Origin: Rhodococcoides corynebacterioides
GTDB lineage: Bacteria; Actinomycetota; Actinomycetes; Mycobacteriales; Mycobacteriaceae
Length of the DNA stretch: 44,146 nucleotides
Assembly (NCBI RefSeq): GCF_019834675.1
Contig: NZ_JABUBU010000024.1
Coordinates: forward strand, 1-44,146
Direction: 5' to 3'
Position 1 is the stretch's first letter, and each line of letters opens with the position of its first letter. The position numbers and the translations under genes are program-made. Positions 34,931 to 43,546 of this stretch are shown here, one piece after another. The notes below the pieces were generated by a model. It searched no databases, was not told the origin of the DNA, and saw nothing but the letters and a program-made list of their open reading frames with translations.

Positions 34931-34936
34931 AGCGTA
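34931..34936 (-). promoter_or_regulatory. -10 box TACGCT, leaderless start of leuS
   Basis: On the minus strand TACGCT is followed by 6 nt and then the GTG at 34924. A leaderless message leaves no room for a T-box or attenuator. Confidence 0.5.
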
Positions 34937-34979
34937 AAGCGTGCCCCGGGCCGTGATCGGCCCGGTCACCGACGGACCG

Positions 34980-34985
34980 TAAACT
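34980..34985 (+). promoter_or_regulatory. -10 box TAAACT, leaderless start of the SdpI-like gene
   Basis: TAAACT is followed by 7 nt and then the GTG at 34993. It is divergent from the leuS promoter within 68 bp. Confidence 0.5.
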
Positions 34986-34992
34986 GGACCCC

Positions 34993-35412
34993 GTGATCGT
35001 CGTGTCCGTGATTCTGTTCGTCCTGCTCCTGGCCGCCGCCGTCGCCCTCGGCGTGGTCGCGGTCCTCGGGCTGCGCGGGCGTCTGCGTCGCAACGCCCTG
35101 GTCGGCGTGCGTACCGAGGCGAGCATGGCCAGCGACGAGTCCTTCGCCCTCGCCAACAAGGTGGCCGCGCCCACCACCGCGGCCGCTGCCGTGATGCTGC
35201 TGCTCGGCGCCGTCGCCGCGATCGCGCCCGGTGGGCTCTTCGGTGTCCTCGCCGCGGCCGTCACCACGGCCGCCGCACTGGTCTCCGCCGCATACGGCGG
35301 CACCATGGGCACCCGCGCCGCGGCCGCCGCCGCGGCCGCCCCCGACGAGCAGGGCGGCTGCGGCCATTCCTGCATCTCGTGCAGCCTCAAGGACGCCTGC
35401 AAGCCCGCCTGA
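34993..35412 (+). CDS. SdpI-like small membrane protein with Cys-rich tail (Rv0039c position)
   Basis: 139 residues, three hydrophobic segments (about 2-25, 57-78, 80-105). [29 protein letters not shown] between the first two resembles the SdpI/YhfL signature (R-N...G.RT..T..sde.W...N). After an Ala-rich run, the tail carries C-x3-C-x2-C-x5-C ([15 protein letters not shown]), which could bind a metal. It is followed 1 nt later by the symporter gene. SdpI in Bacillus is an immunity protein, but a housekeeping role is more likely at this conserved site. Confidence 0.75.
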   Translation: MIVVSVILFVLLLAAAVALGVVAVLGLRGRLRRNALVGVRTEASMASDESFALANKVAAPTTAAAAVMLLLGAVAAIAPGGLFGVLAAAVTTAAALVSAAYGGTMGTRAAAAAAAAPDEQGGCGHSCISCSLKDACKPA

Positions 35413-35413
35413 C

Positions 35414-36409
35414 ATGGGACCGGTGCGGCGACTCGCCGCGGTTCTGGACGGCTTCGTCCTCGCGATCTTCGGCGTCGCCGCCGTCGCGACCCTGCTGCCC
35501 GCGACCGGACGCGCGTCCGACGTCCTGCACGCGGTCACCGTCGCCGCGATCGCGCTGCTGTTCTTCCTCTACGGCACCCGGCTCTCCCCGCGCGACGCCC
35601 TCGACGGCCTCACGCACTGGCGCCTGCACGCCGTCGTCCTCGGATGCACGTACCTGCTGTTCCCGCTGCTCGGGCTGGCCATGCGCATCCTCGCGCCGAC
35701 GATCCTCACCGACGAGCTGTACACCGGCTTGCTGTACCTCTGCCTGGTCCCGTCGACCATCCAGTCGTCCATCGCGTTCACCTCGATCGCCCGCGGGAAC
35801 GTCGCCGGCGCCGTCGTCAGCGCGTCGGTCTCCAACCTGCTGGGCGTCGTCGTCACGCCGTTACTCGTGGTCCTGCTCGTGACGACGACGGGGGAGGCGA
35901 GCGTCGACGCCTCCGCGATCGGCGACATCCTCCTGCAGCTGTTGGTGCCGTTCCTGCTCGGCCAGCTCGCCCGTCGTCGCATCGCCGGGTGGGTGCAGCG
36001 GCACGCGTCGGCCACCAAGCTCGTCGACCGCGGCTCGATACTGCTGGTCGTCTACGCCGCGTTCAGCGTCTCCCGTGTGCAGGGCGTGTGGTCGGTGCTC
36101 TCGCCGTGGCGCATCGCCGCGGTGGTCGCCGTGTGCAGCGTGCTGCTGGCGGTGGTGCTCGGACTGACCGAGCTGATCGGCCGGCTGTGCCGGTTCGACC
36201 GCGCCGACCGCATCGTGGTGCTGTTCTGCGGCTCCAAGAAGTCACTGGCCAGCGGGCTGCCGATCGCCTCGGTGCTCTTCGCCGGCCAGCCCATCGGCAT
36301 CATCGTGCTGCCGTTGCTGATCTTCCACCAGATCCAGCTGGTGGTGTGCGCGATGCTGGCCGCGCGGTACGAGCGGCAGGCGATCAGGGACGCCGCATCG
36401 ACTTCCTGA
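35414..36409 (+). CDS. Bile acid:sodium symporter (SBF/BASS) family transporter
   Basis: 331 residues, about ten membrane helices. Diagnostic stretches: YGTRLSPRDALDGLTHWRLH, YLCLVPSTIQSSIAFTSIARGNVAGAVVSASVSNLLGVVVTPLL (crossover region with polar residues) and VLFCGSKKSLASGLPIASVLFAG. This is the SBF-like branch (PF13593) also seen in plant and bacterial BASS proteins, which move organic anions with sodium. The ATG lies 1 nt after the SdpI-like stop, so it is co-transcribed. The 3' end overlaps the convergent orphan by 26 bp. Confidence 0.88.
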   Translation: MGPVRRLAAVLDGFVLAIFGVAAVATLLPATGRASDVLHAVTVAAIALLFFLYGTRLSPRDALDGLTHWRLHAVVLGCTYLLFPLLGLAMRILAPTILTDELYTGLLYLCLVPSTIQSSIAFTSIARGNVAGAVVSASVSNLLGVVVTPLLVVLLVTTTGEASVDASAIGDILLQLLVPFLLGQLARRRIAGWVQRHASATKLVDRGSILLVVYAAFSVSRVQGVWSVLSPWRIAAVVAVCSVLLAVVLGLTELIGRLCRFDRADRIVVLFCGSKKSLASGLPIASVLFAGQPIGIIVLPLLIFHQIQLVVCAMLAARYERQAIRDAASTS

Positions 36410-36830
36410 TCTCCTCGAGGCGCGCCTTGCCGGCCCGCTCGCGCTCCGCGAACTTCTCCGCCTCCGTGCGGCCGACGGCACTCTCGGCGTCCAACTCGGC
36501 CGCACCCATGGCCGTCCCGGATCGACCCTCGACGCGCTCGCGAACCCCGTCCCACGTGGGGACGCCATCCGCGGTCCAGGGCGTTCCCGCCACGGTGCCG
36601 GGGGCGGCGAGACCGGGTTCGGTGACACCGACGCCCACCGGCGGGCCGACCGGGTCGTCGACGATCTCCGCGTCGACCGTGACGCCGGGTTCCGGTCCCG
36701 CGAGCAGAGACGACGCCGCCTCCCGCACCGCGGCCAGCGCGGGGCGAGAGGCGGTGAGCGCCACCACGGTCTCGAGCACCTCGCGATCGGAGGGGGTGGA
36801 GTCGGTGGGCGTGGTGGCGTCGTCGGTCAT
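36384..36830 (-). CDS. Hypothetical acidic protein
   Basis: 148 residues, not recognised. N-terminus acidic and Thr/Ser-rich (TDDATTPTDSTPSDRE), a Val/Gly/Pro-rich low-complexity middle, and a charged helical end (EAEKFAERERAGKARLEEIRKSMRRP). No signal peptide, membrane helix or cysteine. The ATG has TACCCT 7 nt upstream, which supports a real leaderless gene. Codon pattern is in line with its neighbours. It is convergent with the symporter gene. Confidence 0.65.
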   Translation of the reverse strand: MTDDATTPTDSTPSDREVLETVVALTASRPALAAVREAASSLLAGPEPGVTVDAEIVDDPVGPPVGVGVTEPGLAAPGTVAGTPWTADGVPTWDGVRERVEGRSGTAMGAAELDAESAVGRTEAEKFAERERAGKARLEEIRKSMRRP

Positions 36831-36837
36831 GGCGTCG

Positions 36838-36843
36838 AGGGTA
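36838..36843 (-). promoter_or_regulatory. -10 box TACCCT, leaderless start of the orphan gene
   Basis: On the minus strand TACCCT is followed by 7 nt and then the ATG at 36830. Confidence 0.45.
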
Positions 36844-36883
36844 GGCCCGAACCGTTACGGCGTCGGCCCGCCGACGCCCGGTG

Positions 36884-37777
36884 TCACGGCGTCGGCATGC
36901 CGCCGTTGACGTTGAGGGTGTCGCCGGTGACGTAGCTCGACTCTGCGGAGGAGAGGTAGACGTACGCCGCGGCCAGCTCGGCCGGCTGACCCGCGCGGCC
37001 CAGCGGTGTCTCCTGGCCGAATTCGGGCAGCGCCGACGTCGGCTGTCCGCCGGACGCCTGCAACGGCGTCCAGAACGGTCCCGGCGCCACGACGTTCACG
37101 CGAATGCCGCGGGGCGCGAGCTGCTGGGCGAGCGCCTTGCTCATGGTGTTGATGGCCATCTTGGTGGTCGCGTAGTCCACGAGTCCCGGCGACGGCGTGT
37201 AGGCCTGGATCGAGCTGGTGGTGACGATGGTCGACCCCGCCGGCATGTGCGGCACGGCCTCCTGCACGATCCAGAACAGCGAGTAGACGTTGGTCTTGAA
37301 CGTGGCGTCGAACTGCTCCGGAGACAGATCCTCGAGCTTCTCGACGTACTGCTGCTTGCCCGCGACGGCGACGAGGAGATCGATGCCGCCGAAGGCGTCG
37401 ACGGTGGTGCGGACGAGGCCGCGGGTGGCCTGCTCGTCGGTCAGGTCGGCGGGGGCGAGGACGGCGGTCCGGCCGGCCTCGCGCACCAGCTCGGCGACCT
37501 CCTGTGCGTCCTGTTCCTCGGACGGGAGGTAGTTGAGGACGACGTCGGCACCTTCGCGGGCGAGGGCGATGGCGACGGCGCGTCCGATGCCGGAATCGGC
37601 ACCGGTGACGAGCGCCTTGCGGCCGGTCAGTCGGCCGGTGCCGCGGTAGGACCGTTCGCCGTGGTCGGCGCGCGGCTCGAGGTCGGCGGCGAGGCCGGGC
37701 GGGTCTTGGTGCTGCTCGGGAAAACCGTCCTGGTGGTACTGCGTCACGGGGTCGGTGAAGGTGTACTGATCGGTCAC
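36884..37777 (-). CDS. SDR-family oxidoreductase, stress-protein-39 type
   Basis: 297 residues. An N-terminal arm of about 50 residues (DPVTQYHQDGFPEQHQDPPGL, RADHGERSYRGTGRL) precedes the Rossmann fold, typical of the YdaD/YhdF/YghA group linked to general stress. TGADSGIGRAV, VAVAGKQ in place of NNAG, SSIQAYTPSPGLVDYATTK with Tyr and Lys, and YVTGDTLNVNGGMPTP at the C-terminus. The GTG at 37777 has GGAG 7 nt upstream. Divergent from the uracil-DNA glycosylase gene. Physiological substrate unknown. Confidence 0.9.
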   Translation of the reverse strand: MTDQYTFTDPVTQYHQDGFPEQHQDPPGLAADLEPRADHGERSYRGTGRLTGRKALVTGADSGIGRAVAIALAREGADVVLNYLPSEEQDAQEVAELVREAGRTAVLAPADLTDEQATRGLVRTTVDAFGGIDLLVAVAGKQQYVEKLEDLSPEQFDATFKTNVYSLFWIVQEAVPHMPAGSTIVTTSSIQAYTPSPGLVDYATTKMAINTMSKALAQQLAPRGIRVNVVAPGPFWTPLQASGGQPTSALPEFGQETPLGRAGQPAELAAAYVYLSSAESSYVTGDTLNVNGGMPTP

Positions 37778-37876
37778 GGCAAGGCTCCAACCGGGGGTGG
37801 TGGACGGAATGGGAACGAGGCGACGGGTGGTTTCCATCGGGTCGCTGCTGCCGCATGCCCGGCCGGCGTCGGCGGC

Positions 37877-37924
37877 AAACGACCCCCGGTGGGGTGTGGC
37901 GAACGACCCCCGGTGTGGTGTGGC
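37877..37924. repeat. 24-bp tandem repeat in the SDR/udgX divergent region
   Basis: Two 24-bp units (37877-37900, 37901-37924) agreeing at 22 of 24 positions, core AACGACCCCCGGTG. They lie 28 nt before the udgX start and may include promoter elements. Confidence 0.75.
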
Positions 37925-37951
37925 GATCGGCCGCCCGGGTACTCGCGGCGC

Positions 37952-38575
37952 ATGGCGAAGTTCCCCGGCGCGGCGACGTTCGTGCCCGACACCCTCGATC
38001 TGGCCGACCTCGCGACGTCGGCGCGGGAGTGCCGCGGATGCGATCTCTGGGAGCCGGCGGAGCACGTGGTGTTCGGCGCGGGCTCGGCCGGAGCGCGCAT
38101 GATGCTGGTCGGCGAGCAGCCCGGTGACCAGGAGGACAGGCGGGCCGCACCCTTCGTCGGACCCGCCGGCATCCTGCTGAACCGCGCTCTGGCGCAGGCG
38201 GACATCGATCGGGAGGTCACCTACGTGACCAATGCGGTGAAGCACTTCAAGTTCACCCGCGGGTCGGGCCCGCGGCGCATCCACCAGAAGCCGCTGCGCT
38301 CGGAGGTCACGGCGTGTCACCCCTGGTTGCAGGCCGAACTCCGGGCCGTCGATCCGGAGGTGGTGGTGCTGCTCGGCGCGACGGCCGCGCAGGCGCTGAT
38401 GGGCCCGTCGTTCCGGATCGGGGCGAGCCGCGGGGAGGTCCTCGCGCTCGGGGACGCGAAAGCCGTTGCCACCGTGCATCCGTCGGCCGTCCTGCGGACC
38501 GACGACGCCGACCGCGACGCGGCGTTCGACGGCCTGGTCGCCGATCTCCGCATCGCGGCCGGTCTGTTGAGGTGA
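37952..38575 (+). CDS. udgX: UdgX-type uracil-DNA glycosylase
   Basis: 207 residues. Motif A is GEQPGDQED (54-62), the UdgX variant of GEAPG; the distinctive loop before motif B is PRRIHQKP with His111, equivalent to the His that covalently traps the abasic sugar in M. smegmatis UdgX (KRRIH loop). HPSAVLR is motif B. Iron-sulfur ligands: Cys27 and Cys30 (CRGC) and Cys122; the place of the fourth Cys in family 4 enzymes (VKCRP) is VKHFKF here, so His98 may serve. The enzyme removes uracil and forms a stable link to DNA. The ATG at 37952 is the natural family start. It is a single gene, with no repair partner adjacent. Confidence 0.9.
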   Translation: MAKFPGAATFVPDTLDLADLATSARECRGCDLWEPAEHVVFGAGSAGARMMLVGEQPGDQEDRRAAPFVGPAGILLNRALAQADIDREVTYVTNAVKHFKFTRGSGPRRIHQKPLRSEVTACHPWLQAELRAVDPEVVVLLGATAAQALMGPSFRIGASRGEVLALGDAKAVATVHPSAVLRTDDADRDAAFDGLVADLRIAAGLLR

Positions 38576-38599
38576 CCCCCGCGCCCGCCCGACTCCCCG

Positions 38600-38605
38600 T
38601 AGCGT
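38600..38605 (+). promoter_or_regulatory. -10 box TAGCGT, leaderless start of gadB
   Basis: TAGCGT is followed by 7 nt and then the GTG at 38613. An in-frame GTG at 38604 lies inside this box and is therefore unlikely to be the start. Confidence 0.5.
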
Positions 38606-38612
38606 GGCGAGG

Positions 38613-39986
38613 GTGACGGACACTCATCCCGACGGCACCATCGCGCCTGCGTACACCGGCCGGTTGGCGAACGATCCCGTGCCGGCCCTCCGGCTTCCCA
38701 CCGACCGCACCGATCCCGACGCGGTCTACCGCTTCGTGCACGACGAGTTGATGCTCGACGGCAGTTCCCGGCTGAACCTGGCGACGTTCGTCACCACGTA
38801 CATGGAACCGCAGGCCGAGAAGCTCATGGCCGAGACGTTCGACAAGAACATGATCGACAAGGACGAGTACCCGGCGACGGCGGCGATCGAGCAGCGCTGC
38901 GTCAACATGGTGGCCGATCTGTGGAACGCGCCGAACCTCGACCCGACCGATCCGTCCAGTGCCACCGGGGTGTCGACCATCGGCTCGTCCGAGGCCGTCA
39001 TGCTCGCCGGGTTGGCCCTCAAGTGGCAGTGGCGCGCACGGCGGCAGGAGGCCGACGCCGACGCGACGCGGCCGAACCTGGTGCTGGGCACCAACGTTCA
39101 GGTGGTCTGGGAGAAGTTCTGCCGGTACTTCGACGTGGAGCCGATCTACCTCGACATGGAGCCGGGCCGCTACGTCGTCACGCCCGACCAGGTCCGGGAC
39201 GCGGTGAACGAGAACACCATCGGCGTCGTCGCCATCCTGGGAACCACGTTCACCGGTGAACTCGAGGCGGTTCGCGAGATCACCGAGGCGCTCGACGACG
39301 TGGCCGCGGCGGGCGGGCCGGACGTGCCCGTGCACGTCGACGCCGCCAGCGGCGGGTTCGTCGTCCCCTTCCTCGACCCCGATCTGCTGTGGGACTTCCG
39401 CCTGCCGCGGGTCAAGTCGATCAACGCCAGCGGCCACAAGTACGGATTGACCTATCCGGGACTGGGTTTCGTGGTCTGGCGCGAGGCGCAGGACCTCCCC
39501 GACGATCTGGTGTTCCACGTGAACTACCTCGGCGGGGACATGCCGACCTTCACGCTGAACTTCTCCCGCCCCGGCAACCAGGTGGTGGGGCAGTACTACA
39601 ACTTCCTGCGTCTGGGACGACGCGGGTACACCGACGTCATGGCGTCGCTCCGCGCGACGGCCACCCGCGTGGCCGGGCGCCTGGCGGCGTCGGACACCTT
39701 CGACGTCATCGGCGACGGGCAGGCTCTCCCGGTGGTCGCGTTCGCGCTGCGGGGGGACCCGGGCTTCACCGTGTTCGACATCTCGCACGAGCTGCGGGCA
39801 CGCGGCTGGCAGGTACCGGCGTACACGATGCCCGCCCGCGCCGAGGACGTCGCCGTCCTGAGAATCGTGGTGCGCGAGGGCTTCTCGGCCGACCTCGCCC
39901 GGCAGCTGTGCGACGCGATCGATCAGGTGGTGGCGTCACTGCGTGATCGCGGCGGGCACTCGCACGCCCGCGCGTTCGCGCACTGA
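38613..39986 (+). CDS. gadB: Glutamate decarboxylase
   Basis: 457 residues, PLP enzyme converting glutamate to GABA and CO2 and consuming a proton. SRLNLATFVTTYMEPQAEKLM near the N-terminus, STIGSSEAVMLAGLALKWQWR, HVDAASGGFVVPF (PLP-binding Asp) and SINASGHKYG with Lys276 as the Schiff-base residue. Length is typical. The C-terminus ends HSHARAFAH, resembling the His-containing autoinhibitory tail of bacterial GadB. No GadC antiporter is adjacent, so acid resistance by export of GABA is not demonstrated; a GABA-shunt role is equally possible. Confidence 0.94.
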   Translation: MTDTHPDGTIAPAYTGRLANDPVPALRLPTDRTDPDAVYRFVHDELMLDGSSRLNLATFVTTYMEPQAEKLMAETFDKNMIDKDEYPATAAIEQRCVNMVADLWNAPNLDPTDPSSATGVSTIGSSEAVMLAGLALKWQWRARRQEADADATRPNLVLGTNVQVVWEKFCRYFDVEPIYLDMEPGRYVVTPDQVRDAVNENTIGVVAILGTTFTGELEAVREITEALDDVAAAGGPDVPVHVDAASGGFVVPFLDPDLLWDFRLPRVKSINASGHKYGLTYPGLGFVVWREAQDLPDDLVFHVNYLGGDMPTFTLNFSRPGNQVVGQYYNFLRLGRRGYTDVMASLRATATRVAGRLAASDTFDVIGDGQALPVVAFALRGDPGFTVFDISHELRARGWQVPAYTMPARAEDVAVLRIVVREGFSADLARQLCDAIDQVVASLRDRGGHSHARAFAH

Positions 39987-40018
39987 CCGGCGTGCCCCGG
40001 CGCCCGGACGCGCTCCGG

Positions 40019-40624
40019 TCAGTTGCGGGACGTGTCGATCGGGTGGGTGGCCAGCATCGCGAGCGGCATCGGCTGCCGACGCAGGACGCGCGCCCAGAGG
40101 TCGACCCGGGCCGGCCCGACGACGTCGGTCGGCAACGCCGACACCACCATCCAGTCGTCGCGCTCGAGTTCGCCCTCGAGCTGACCGAGCGTCCAGCCGG
40201 AGTAGCCGGCGAAGACGCGCATGCCGTCGACGAGCGACGCGACGACGGTGGGGTCGGAGTCCAGATCGACCATGACCACACGGCCGTCGACGCGGCGCAG
40301 TCCCGGCACGTTCTCGGTGGACACGCCGCGGCGCAGCGTCGCCAGACACAGGGCGGAGTCGCGCTTGACGGGTCCGCCCACGTACAGGGCCTTCGGCGCA
40401 CTCGTCAGCGCCGCCCATTGCGGGAGGACGTCGTGCACCGCGGTGTCGCTCGGCCGGTTCAGCACCACCCCGAGACTGCCCGCGTCGTTGTGCTCGATGA
40501 CGTAGACGACGGTGCGCCGGAACGTGGGCTCCACCAGCTCGTTGGACGAGATCAGCAAGCTTCCGGGCCGCACGGCGTGGTCGGGCGTCGCCGTCCGGTC
40601 CTCCGGGTCCTCTGCGTGTGCCAC
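40019..40624 (-). CDS. UPF0301 (YqgE/AlgH) family protein (Rv0038-like)
   Basis: 201 residues. Family features: RPGSLLISSNELVEPTFRRTVVYVIEHND, GSLGVVLNRPSD, YVGGPV and VFAGYSGWTLGQLEGELERDDWMV. Soluble, single domain. GTG at 40624 was chosen as the first plausible start before the domain; a longer frame exists upstream but would overlap the divergent promoter region of the MFS gene. The biochemical role of the family is unknown. Position between leuS and the MFS gene matches Rv0038. Confidence 0.9.
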   Translation of the reverse strand: MAHAEDPEDRTATPDHAVRPGSLLISSNELVEPTFRRTVVYVIEHNDAGSLGVVLNRPSDTAVHDVLPQWAALTSAPKALYVGGPVKRDSALCLATLRRGVSTENVPGLRRVDGRVVMVDLDSDPTVVASLVDGMRVFAGYSGWTLGQLEGELERDDWMVVSALPTDVVGPARVDLWARVLRRQPMPLAMLATHPIDTSRN

Positions 40625-40677
40625 CGTCTCATCATGGCACCGGCGACCGCGCGGCGCCGCGAGACCGGAGGGCCCGC

Positions 40678-42072
40678 ATGAACGGAATCCTGGCCGGTCT
40701 GCGCGTGGTCGCGCGCGCCCCCGACGCACGCCGCCTCGCGCTCGTTCGACTGGCGACGCAGTTCGGTGACGGCATGGTGCAGGCGGCGCTGGGCGGAGTC
40801 GTGCTCTTCGACCCCGCGCGGGCCGCCGACCCCCTCACGATCGCTGCCGGCTTCGCCGTCCTGTTGCTGCCCTACTCGCTGGTGGGGCCCGTCGCCGGCG
40901 TCGCGTTGGATCGTCTCGACCGCCGCGCCGTGCTGATCGGGGCCGGACTGGCCAAGACCGCGCTGATCGTGCTGGCGACGGTGTTGTTGCTGGTGGACGC
41001 GTCGACCGCGGCCGTCCTGGTGACCGCCCTCGTCCTCGTCGGGATCAGCCGCTTCGTCCTCGCGGGGATGTCGGCCGCGCTGCCGCGGGTCGTGGCGACG
41101 GACGCACTGGTCCCGACCAACTCCGCGCTGGTCACCCTGGGCGCGGTGACCGCTGCCACCGGGGCCGCCGTCGCCACCACGGTCCTCGCTCTCGCCGGTC
41201 CGACGGGCGTTCCGGCCGCCGTCGCGACCGCGGTGTCCGCTCTCGGCGCCGTCGTCGCCGCCCTTCTCGCCCGTCGGTTCCCGGCCGGTCGGCTCGGTCC
41301 GGCCGGGGACCGCACCGCCGAGCGCCACGAGTCCGGGGGAATCGTCGGCGTCGGACGCGGCGTCGCGACGGGTCTGCGCACCGTCGCCGCGACGCCGACC
41401 GTGCGTTCGGCGCTGCTCGGTGTCGGCGCGCACCGCATCGTCTTCGGGATCGACACCGTCGTGACGATCCTGGTGCTCCGCGACGCGGCGACCACCGAGC
41501 GCGCGACCGTGCTGCCGGTGGGCATCGCGGGATTCGGACTGGCCGTCACCGCGACCGCGACGGGACTGTTCGTCGCCGCCCTCACCACCCCGATCCTGCG
41601 CCCCCGCCTGGGTGCCCGCCGACTGACGGCCTCGGCGTTGGTTCTCGCCGCCGTCGTCCAGGGAACCCTGGTGATCACGCTGGAACCCGACCTGCTCGTC
41701 GTCGGCGCCTTCGTCCTCGGCGTGGCCGGCCAGACCGTCAAGCTCAGTGCCGACGCCGCCTTGCAGACCGACGTCGACGATCGCCGCCGAGGCCGCGTGT
41801 TCGCCCTGCAGGACACCGTGTTCAACGCCGCGTTCGTCGCGGCGGTGGCCGCCGTGGCCGTTGCGTTCGGCCCGGTGAGCACCGCGTCCGGCATCGTGGA
41901 GCTCGTCGCCGTGGGAGTCGGCGCGGCGATCTACCTCGTCGCCGCCGTGATCGTCGCGAGCTCGCCCGTCACTCGGCCTGCTCCGCCGAACGACGAGAGT
42001 TCCACCACGCCACCAATTCTCGCTCCGCCTCGTCGCGGTCCAGCGGACCCCGATCCAGACGAAGTTCCTTGA
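40678..42072 (+). CDS. MFS transporter (Rv0037c-like)
   Basis: 464 residues, about 11-12 membrane helices, mostly Ala/Val/Leu. Arg/Asp-rich cytoplasmic loop [14 protein letters not shown] after helix 2 fits the MFS signature region. [27 protein letters not shown] in the C-terminal half is a recognisable segment of this actinobacterial subgroup. ATG has GGAGGG 5 nt upstream. The tail after the last helix ([15 protein letters not shown] onward, about 37 residues) is low-complexity and lies inside the convergent pcnA gene: the genes overlap by 104 bp. Substrate unknown. Confidence 0.87.
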   Translation: MNGILAGLRVVARAPDARRLALVRLATQFGDGMVQAALGGVVLFDPARAADPLTIAAGFAVLLLPYSLVGPVAGVALDRLDRRAVLIGAGLAKTALIVLATVLLLVDASTAAVLVTALVLVGISRFVLAGMSAALPRVVATDALVPTNSALVTLGAVTAATGAAVATTVLALAGPTGVPAAVATAVSALGAVVAALLARRFPAGRLGPAGDRTAERHESGGIVGVGRGVATGLRTVAATPTVRSALLGVGAHRIVFGIDTVVTILVLRDAATTERATVLPVGIAGFGLAVTATATGLFVAALTTPILRPRLGARRLTASALVLAAVVQGTLVITLEPDLLVVGAFVLGVAGQTVKLSADAALQTDVDDRRRGRVFALQDTVFNAAFVAAVAAVAVAFGPVSTASGIVELVAVGVGAAIYLVAAVIVASSPVTRPAPPNDESSTTPPILAPPRRGPADPDPDEVP

Positions 42073-43435
42073 GGAACCGCCAGGCCCGGCCCACCTCGGG
42101 ACCGGCCGGAATGTCGAGCAGCTCCATGATCGCGTTGCCGTCGAGGTCCGGACGCACCCGCGCCAAATCCTCCTGGGCGGCCAGGCGCTCGATCCGCGCC
42201 TCGAGGTCGTCGTACGTCGCCTGCAGCGCCGCCGCGCGCCGCTTGTTGCGCGTCGTGCAGTCCGCCCGCACCAACTTGTGGAGGCGGGGGAGCAGGTCGC
42301 CGGCGTCGGTCACGTAGCGCCGCACCGCCGAATCCGTCCACTGCCCCTTGCCGTATCCGTGGAAGCGCAGGTGCAGGAACACCAGCTGGGCGATGTCGTC
42401 CGCCGCCTTCTTCGGGTACTTCAGCGCCCGCAACCGACGCCGCACCATCTTGGCGCCGACCACCTCGTGGTGGTGAAAACTGACGCCGCCACCCGGCTCG
42501 TTACGCTTGGTGTCCGGCTTGCCGATGTCGTGCAGCAACGCCGCCCACCGCAGAATCGGATCCGGATCGCCCTCCTCGAGGTCGATCGCCTGCTGCAGCA
42601 CCGTGAGCGAGTGCCAGTACACGTCCTTGTGCTGGTGGTGCTCGTCGATCTCGAGCTTCATCGCCGGCACCTCCGGGACGATGCGCTGCGCGATGCCTGT
42701 GTCGCACAACGCTTCCACCCCGTCCACGGCGTGTTCGCCGAGGATCAGCTTGTCCAGCTCCGCCGTGATGCGCTCGACGGTGATGCGATCGATCTGCGCT
42801 GCCATCTCCCGCACCGCCGTCCGCACTCGCGGCATGAGGGCGAACCCCAGCTGGGACACGAACCGGGCCGCCCGCAGCATGCGCAGGGGATCGTCGGCGA
42901 ACGAGACCTCGGGGGCACTCGGTGTGTCCAGCACCCCCTCGAGCAGCGCGTCCAGCCCGCCGAGCGGATCGACCAACTCGCCGGCGCCGTCGGCGTCCAC
43001 CCGCACGGCCATCGCGTTCACCGTGAAATCGCGGCGCACCAGATCGTCCGCCAGCGTCGACCCGTACCGCACGACGGGGTTGCGCGAGACCCGGTCGTAC
43101 GCGTCGCTCCGGAACGTCGTGATCTCGATCTGCCGACCGTTCTTCACCGCGCTGACGGTGCCGAACTCGATGCCGGTGTCCCACTGATGGTCCGCCCAGC
43201 CGGCCAGCAACGCCTGCGTGTGCTCCGGGAGCGCGTTGGTGGTGAAGTCCAGATCGGTGTTCAACCGGCCGAGCAGCGCGTCGCGCACACTGCCGCCGAC
43301 CAGGAACAGCTCGTAACCCGCCGCGGCGAACAGCGAGCCCAGGGGACGCAGAATGTCGTCGTGCGCCCGGAGCGCCACGGTCCCCGACGCGAGCAGACGC
43401 GCGCGTCGGTCGGGATCCGGTACGGAAGTGGACAC
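41969..43435 (-). CDS. pcnA: CCA tRNA nucleotidyltransferase / poly(A) polymerase family
   Basis: 488 residues. Nucleotidyltransferase head: [13 protein letters not shown] (47-57) and DLDFTTNA with the catalytic Asp pair (61-63), then [10 protein letters not shown]. The HD domain (LLHDIGKPD, about 302-310, with HHHEVVGAK) is typical of the Rv3907c type. It adds or repairs the 3' CCA end of tRNAs. The GTG at 43435 is preceded at 8 nt by TAGGGT on its strand. The C-terminus [17 protein letters not shown] is encoded within the MFS gene overlap. Divergent from the Nudix gene, as in M. tuberculosis. Confidence 0.94.
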   Translation of the reverse strand: MSTSVPDPDRRARLLASGTVALRAHDDILRPLGSLFAAAGYELFLVGGSVRDALLGRLNTDLDFTTNALPEHTQALLAGWADHQWDTGIEFGTVSAVKNGRQIEITTFRSDAYDRVSRNPVVRYGSTLADDLVRRDFTVNAMAVRVDADGAGELVDPLGGLDALLEGVLDTPSAPEVSFADDPLRMLRAARFVSQLGFALMPRVRTAVREMAAQIDRITVERITAELDKLILGEHAVDGVEALCDTGIAQRIVPEVPAMKLEIDEHHQHKDVYWHSLTVLQQAIDLEEGDPDPILRWAALLHDIGKPDTKRNEPGGGVSFHHHEVVGAKMVRRRLRALKYPKKAADDIAQLVFLHLRFHGYGKGQWTDSAVRRYVTDAGDLLPRLHKLVRADCTTRNKRRAAALQATYDDLEARIERLAAQEDLARVRPDLDGNAIMELLDIPAGPEVGRAWRFLKELRLDRGPLDRDEAERELVAWWNSRRSAEQAE

Positions 43436-43443
43436 GTCGCAAC

Positions 43444-43449
43444 ACCCTA
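43444..43449 (-). promoter_or_regulatory. -10 box TAGGGT of pcnA
   Basis: On the minus strand TAGGGT is followed by 8 nt and then the GTG at 43435; leaderless or nearly so. Confidence 0.4.
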
Positions 43450-43533
43450 CCGACGACGCCCGGCGCCACCCGAGCACGGCGGTGACCGGGTGGAGGACGC
43501 GCCACGGACACCGGCGACGTGCCCGTCGGCAAC

Positions 43534-43539
43534 TAGTAT
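43534..43539 (+). promoter_or_regulatory. -10 box TAGTAT, leaderless start of the Nudix gene
   Basis: TAGTAT is followed by 7 nt and then the GTG at 43547. Confidence 0.5.
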
Positions 43540-43546
43540 CGATCGG

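Noticed and set aside
32297..34996. Open frame of about 900 codons on the plus strand opposite leuS
   Set aside because: Antisense shadow of leuS, with low-complexity Arg/Val/Gly-rich translation.
34993..36409. SdpI-like gene and transporter as a toxin-immunity island
   Set aside because: No SdpC-like toxin is present, and the location next to leuS matches a conserved housekeeping position.
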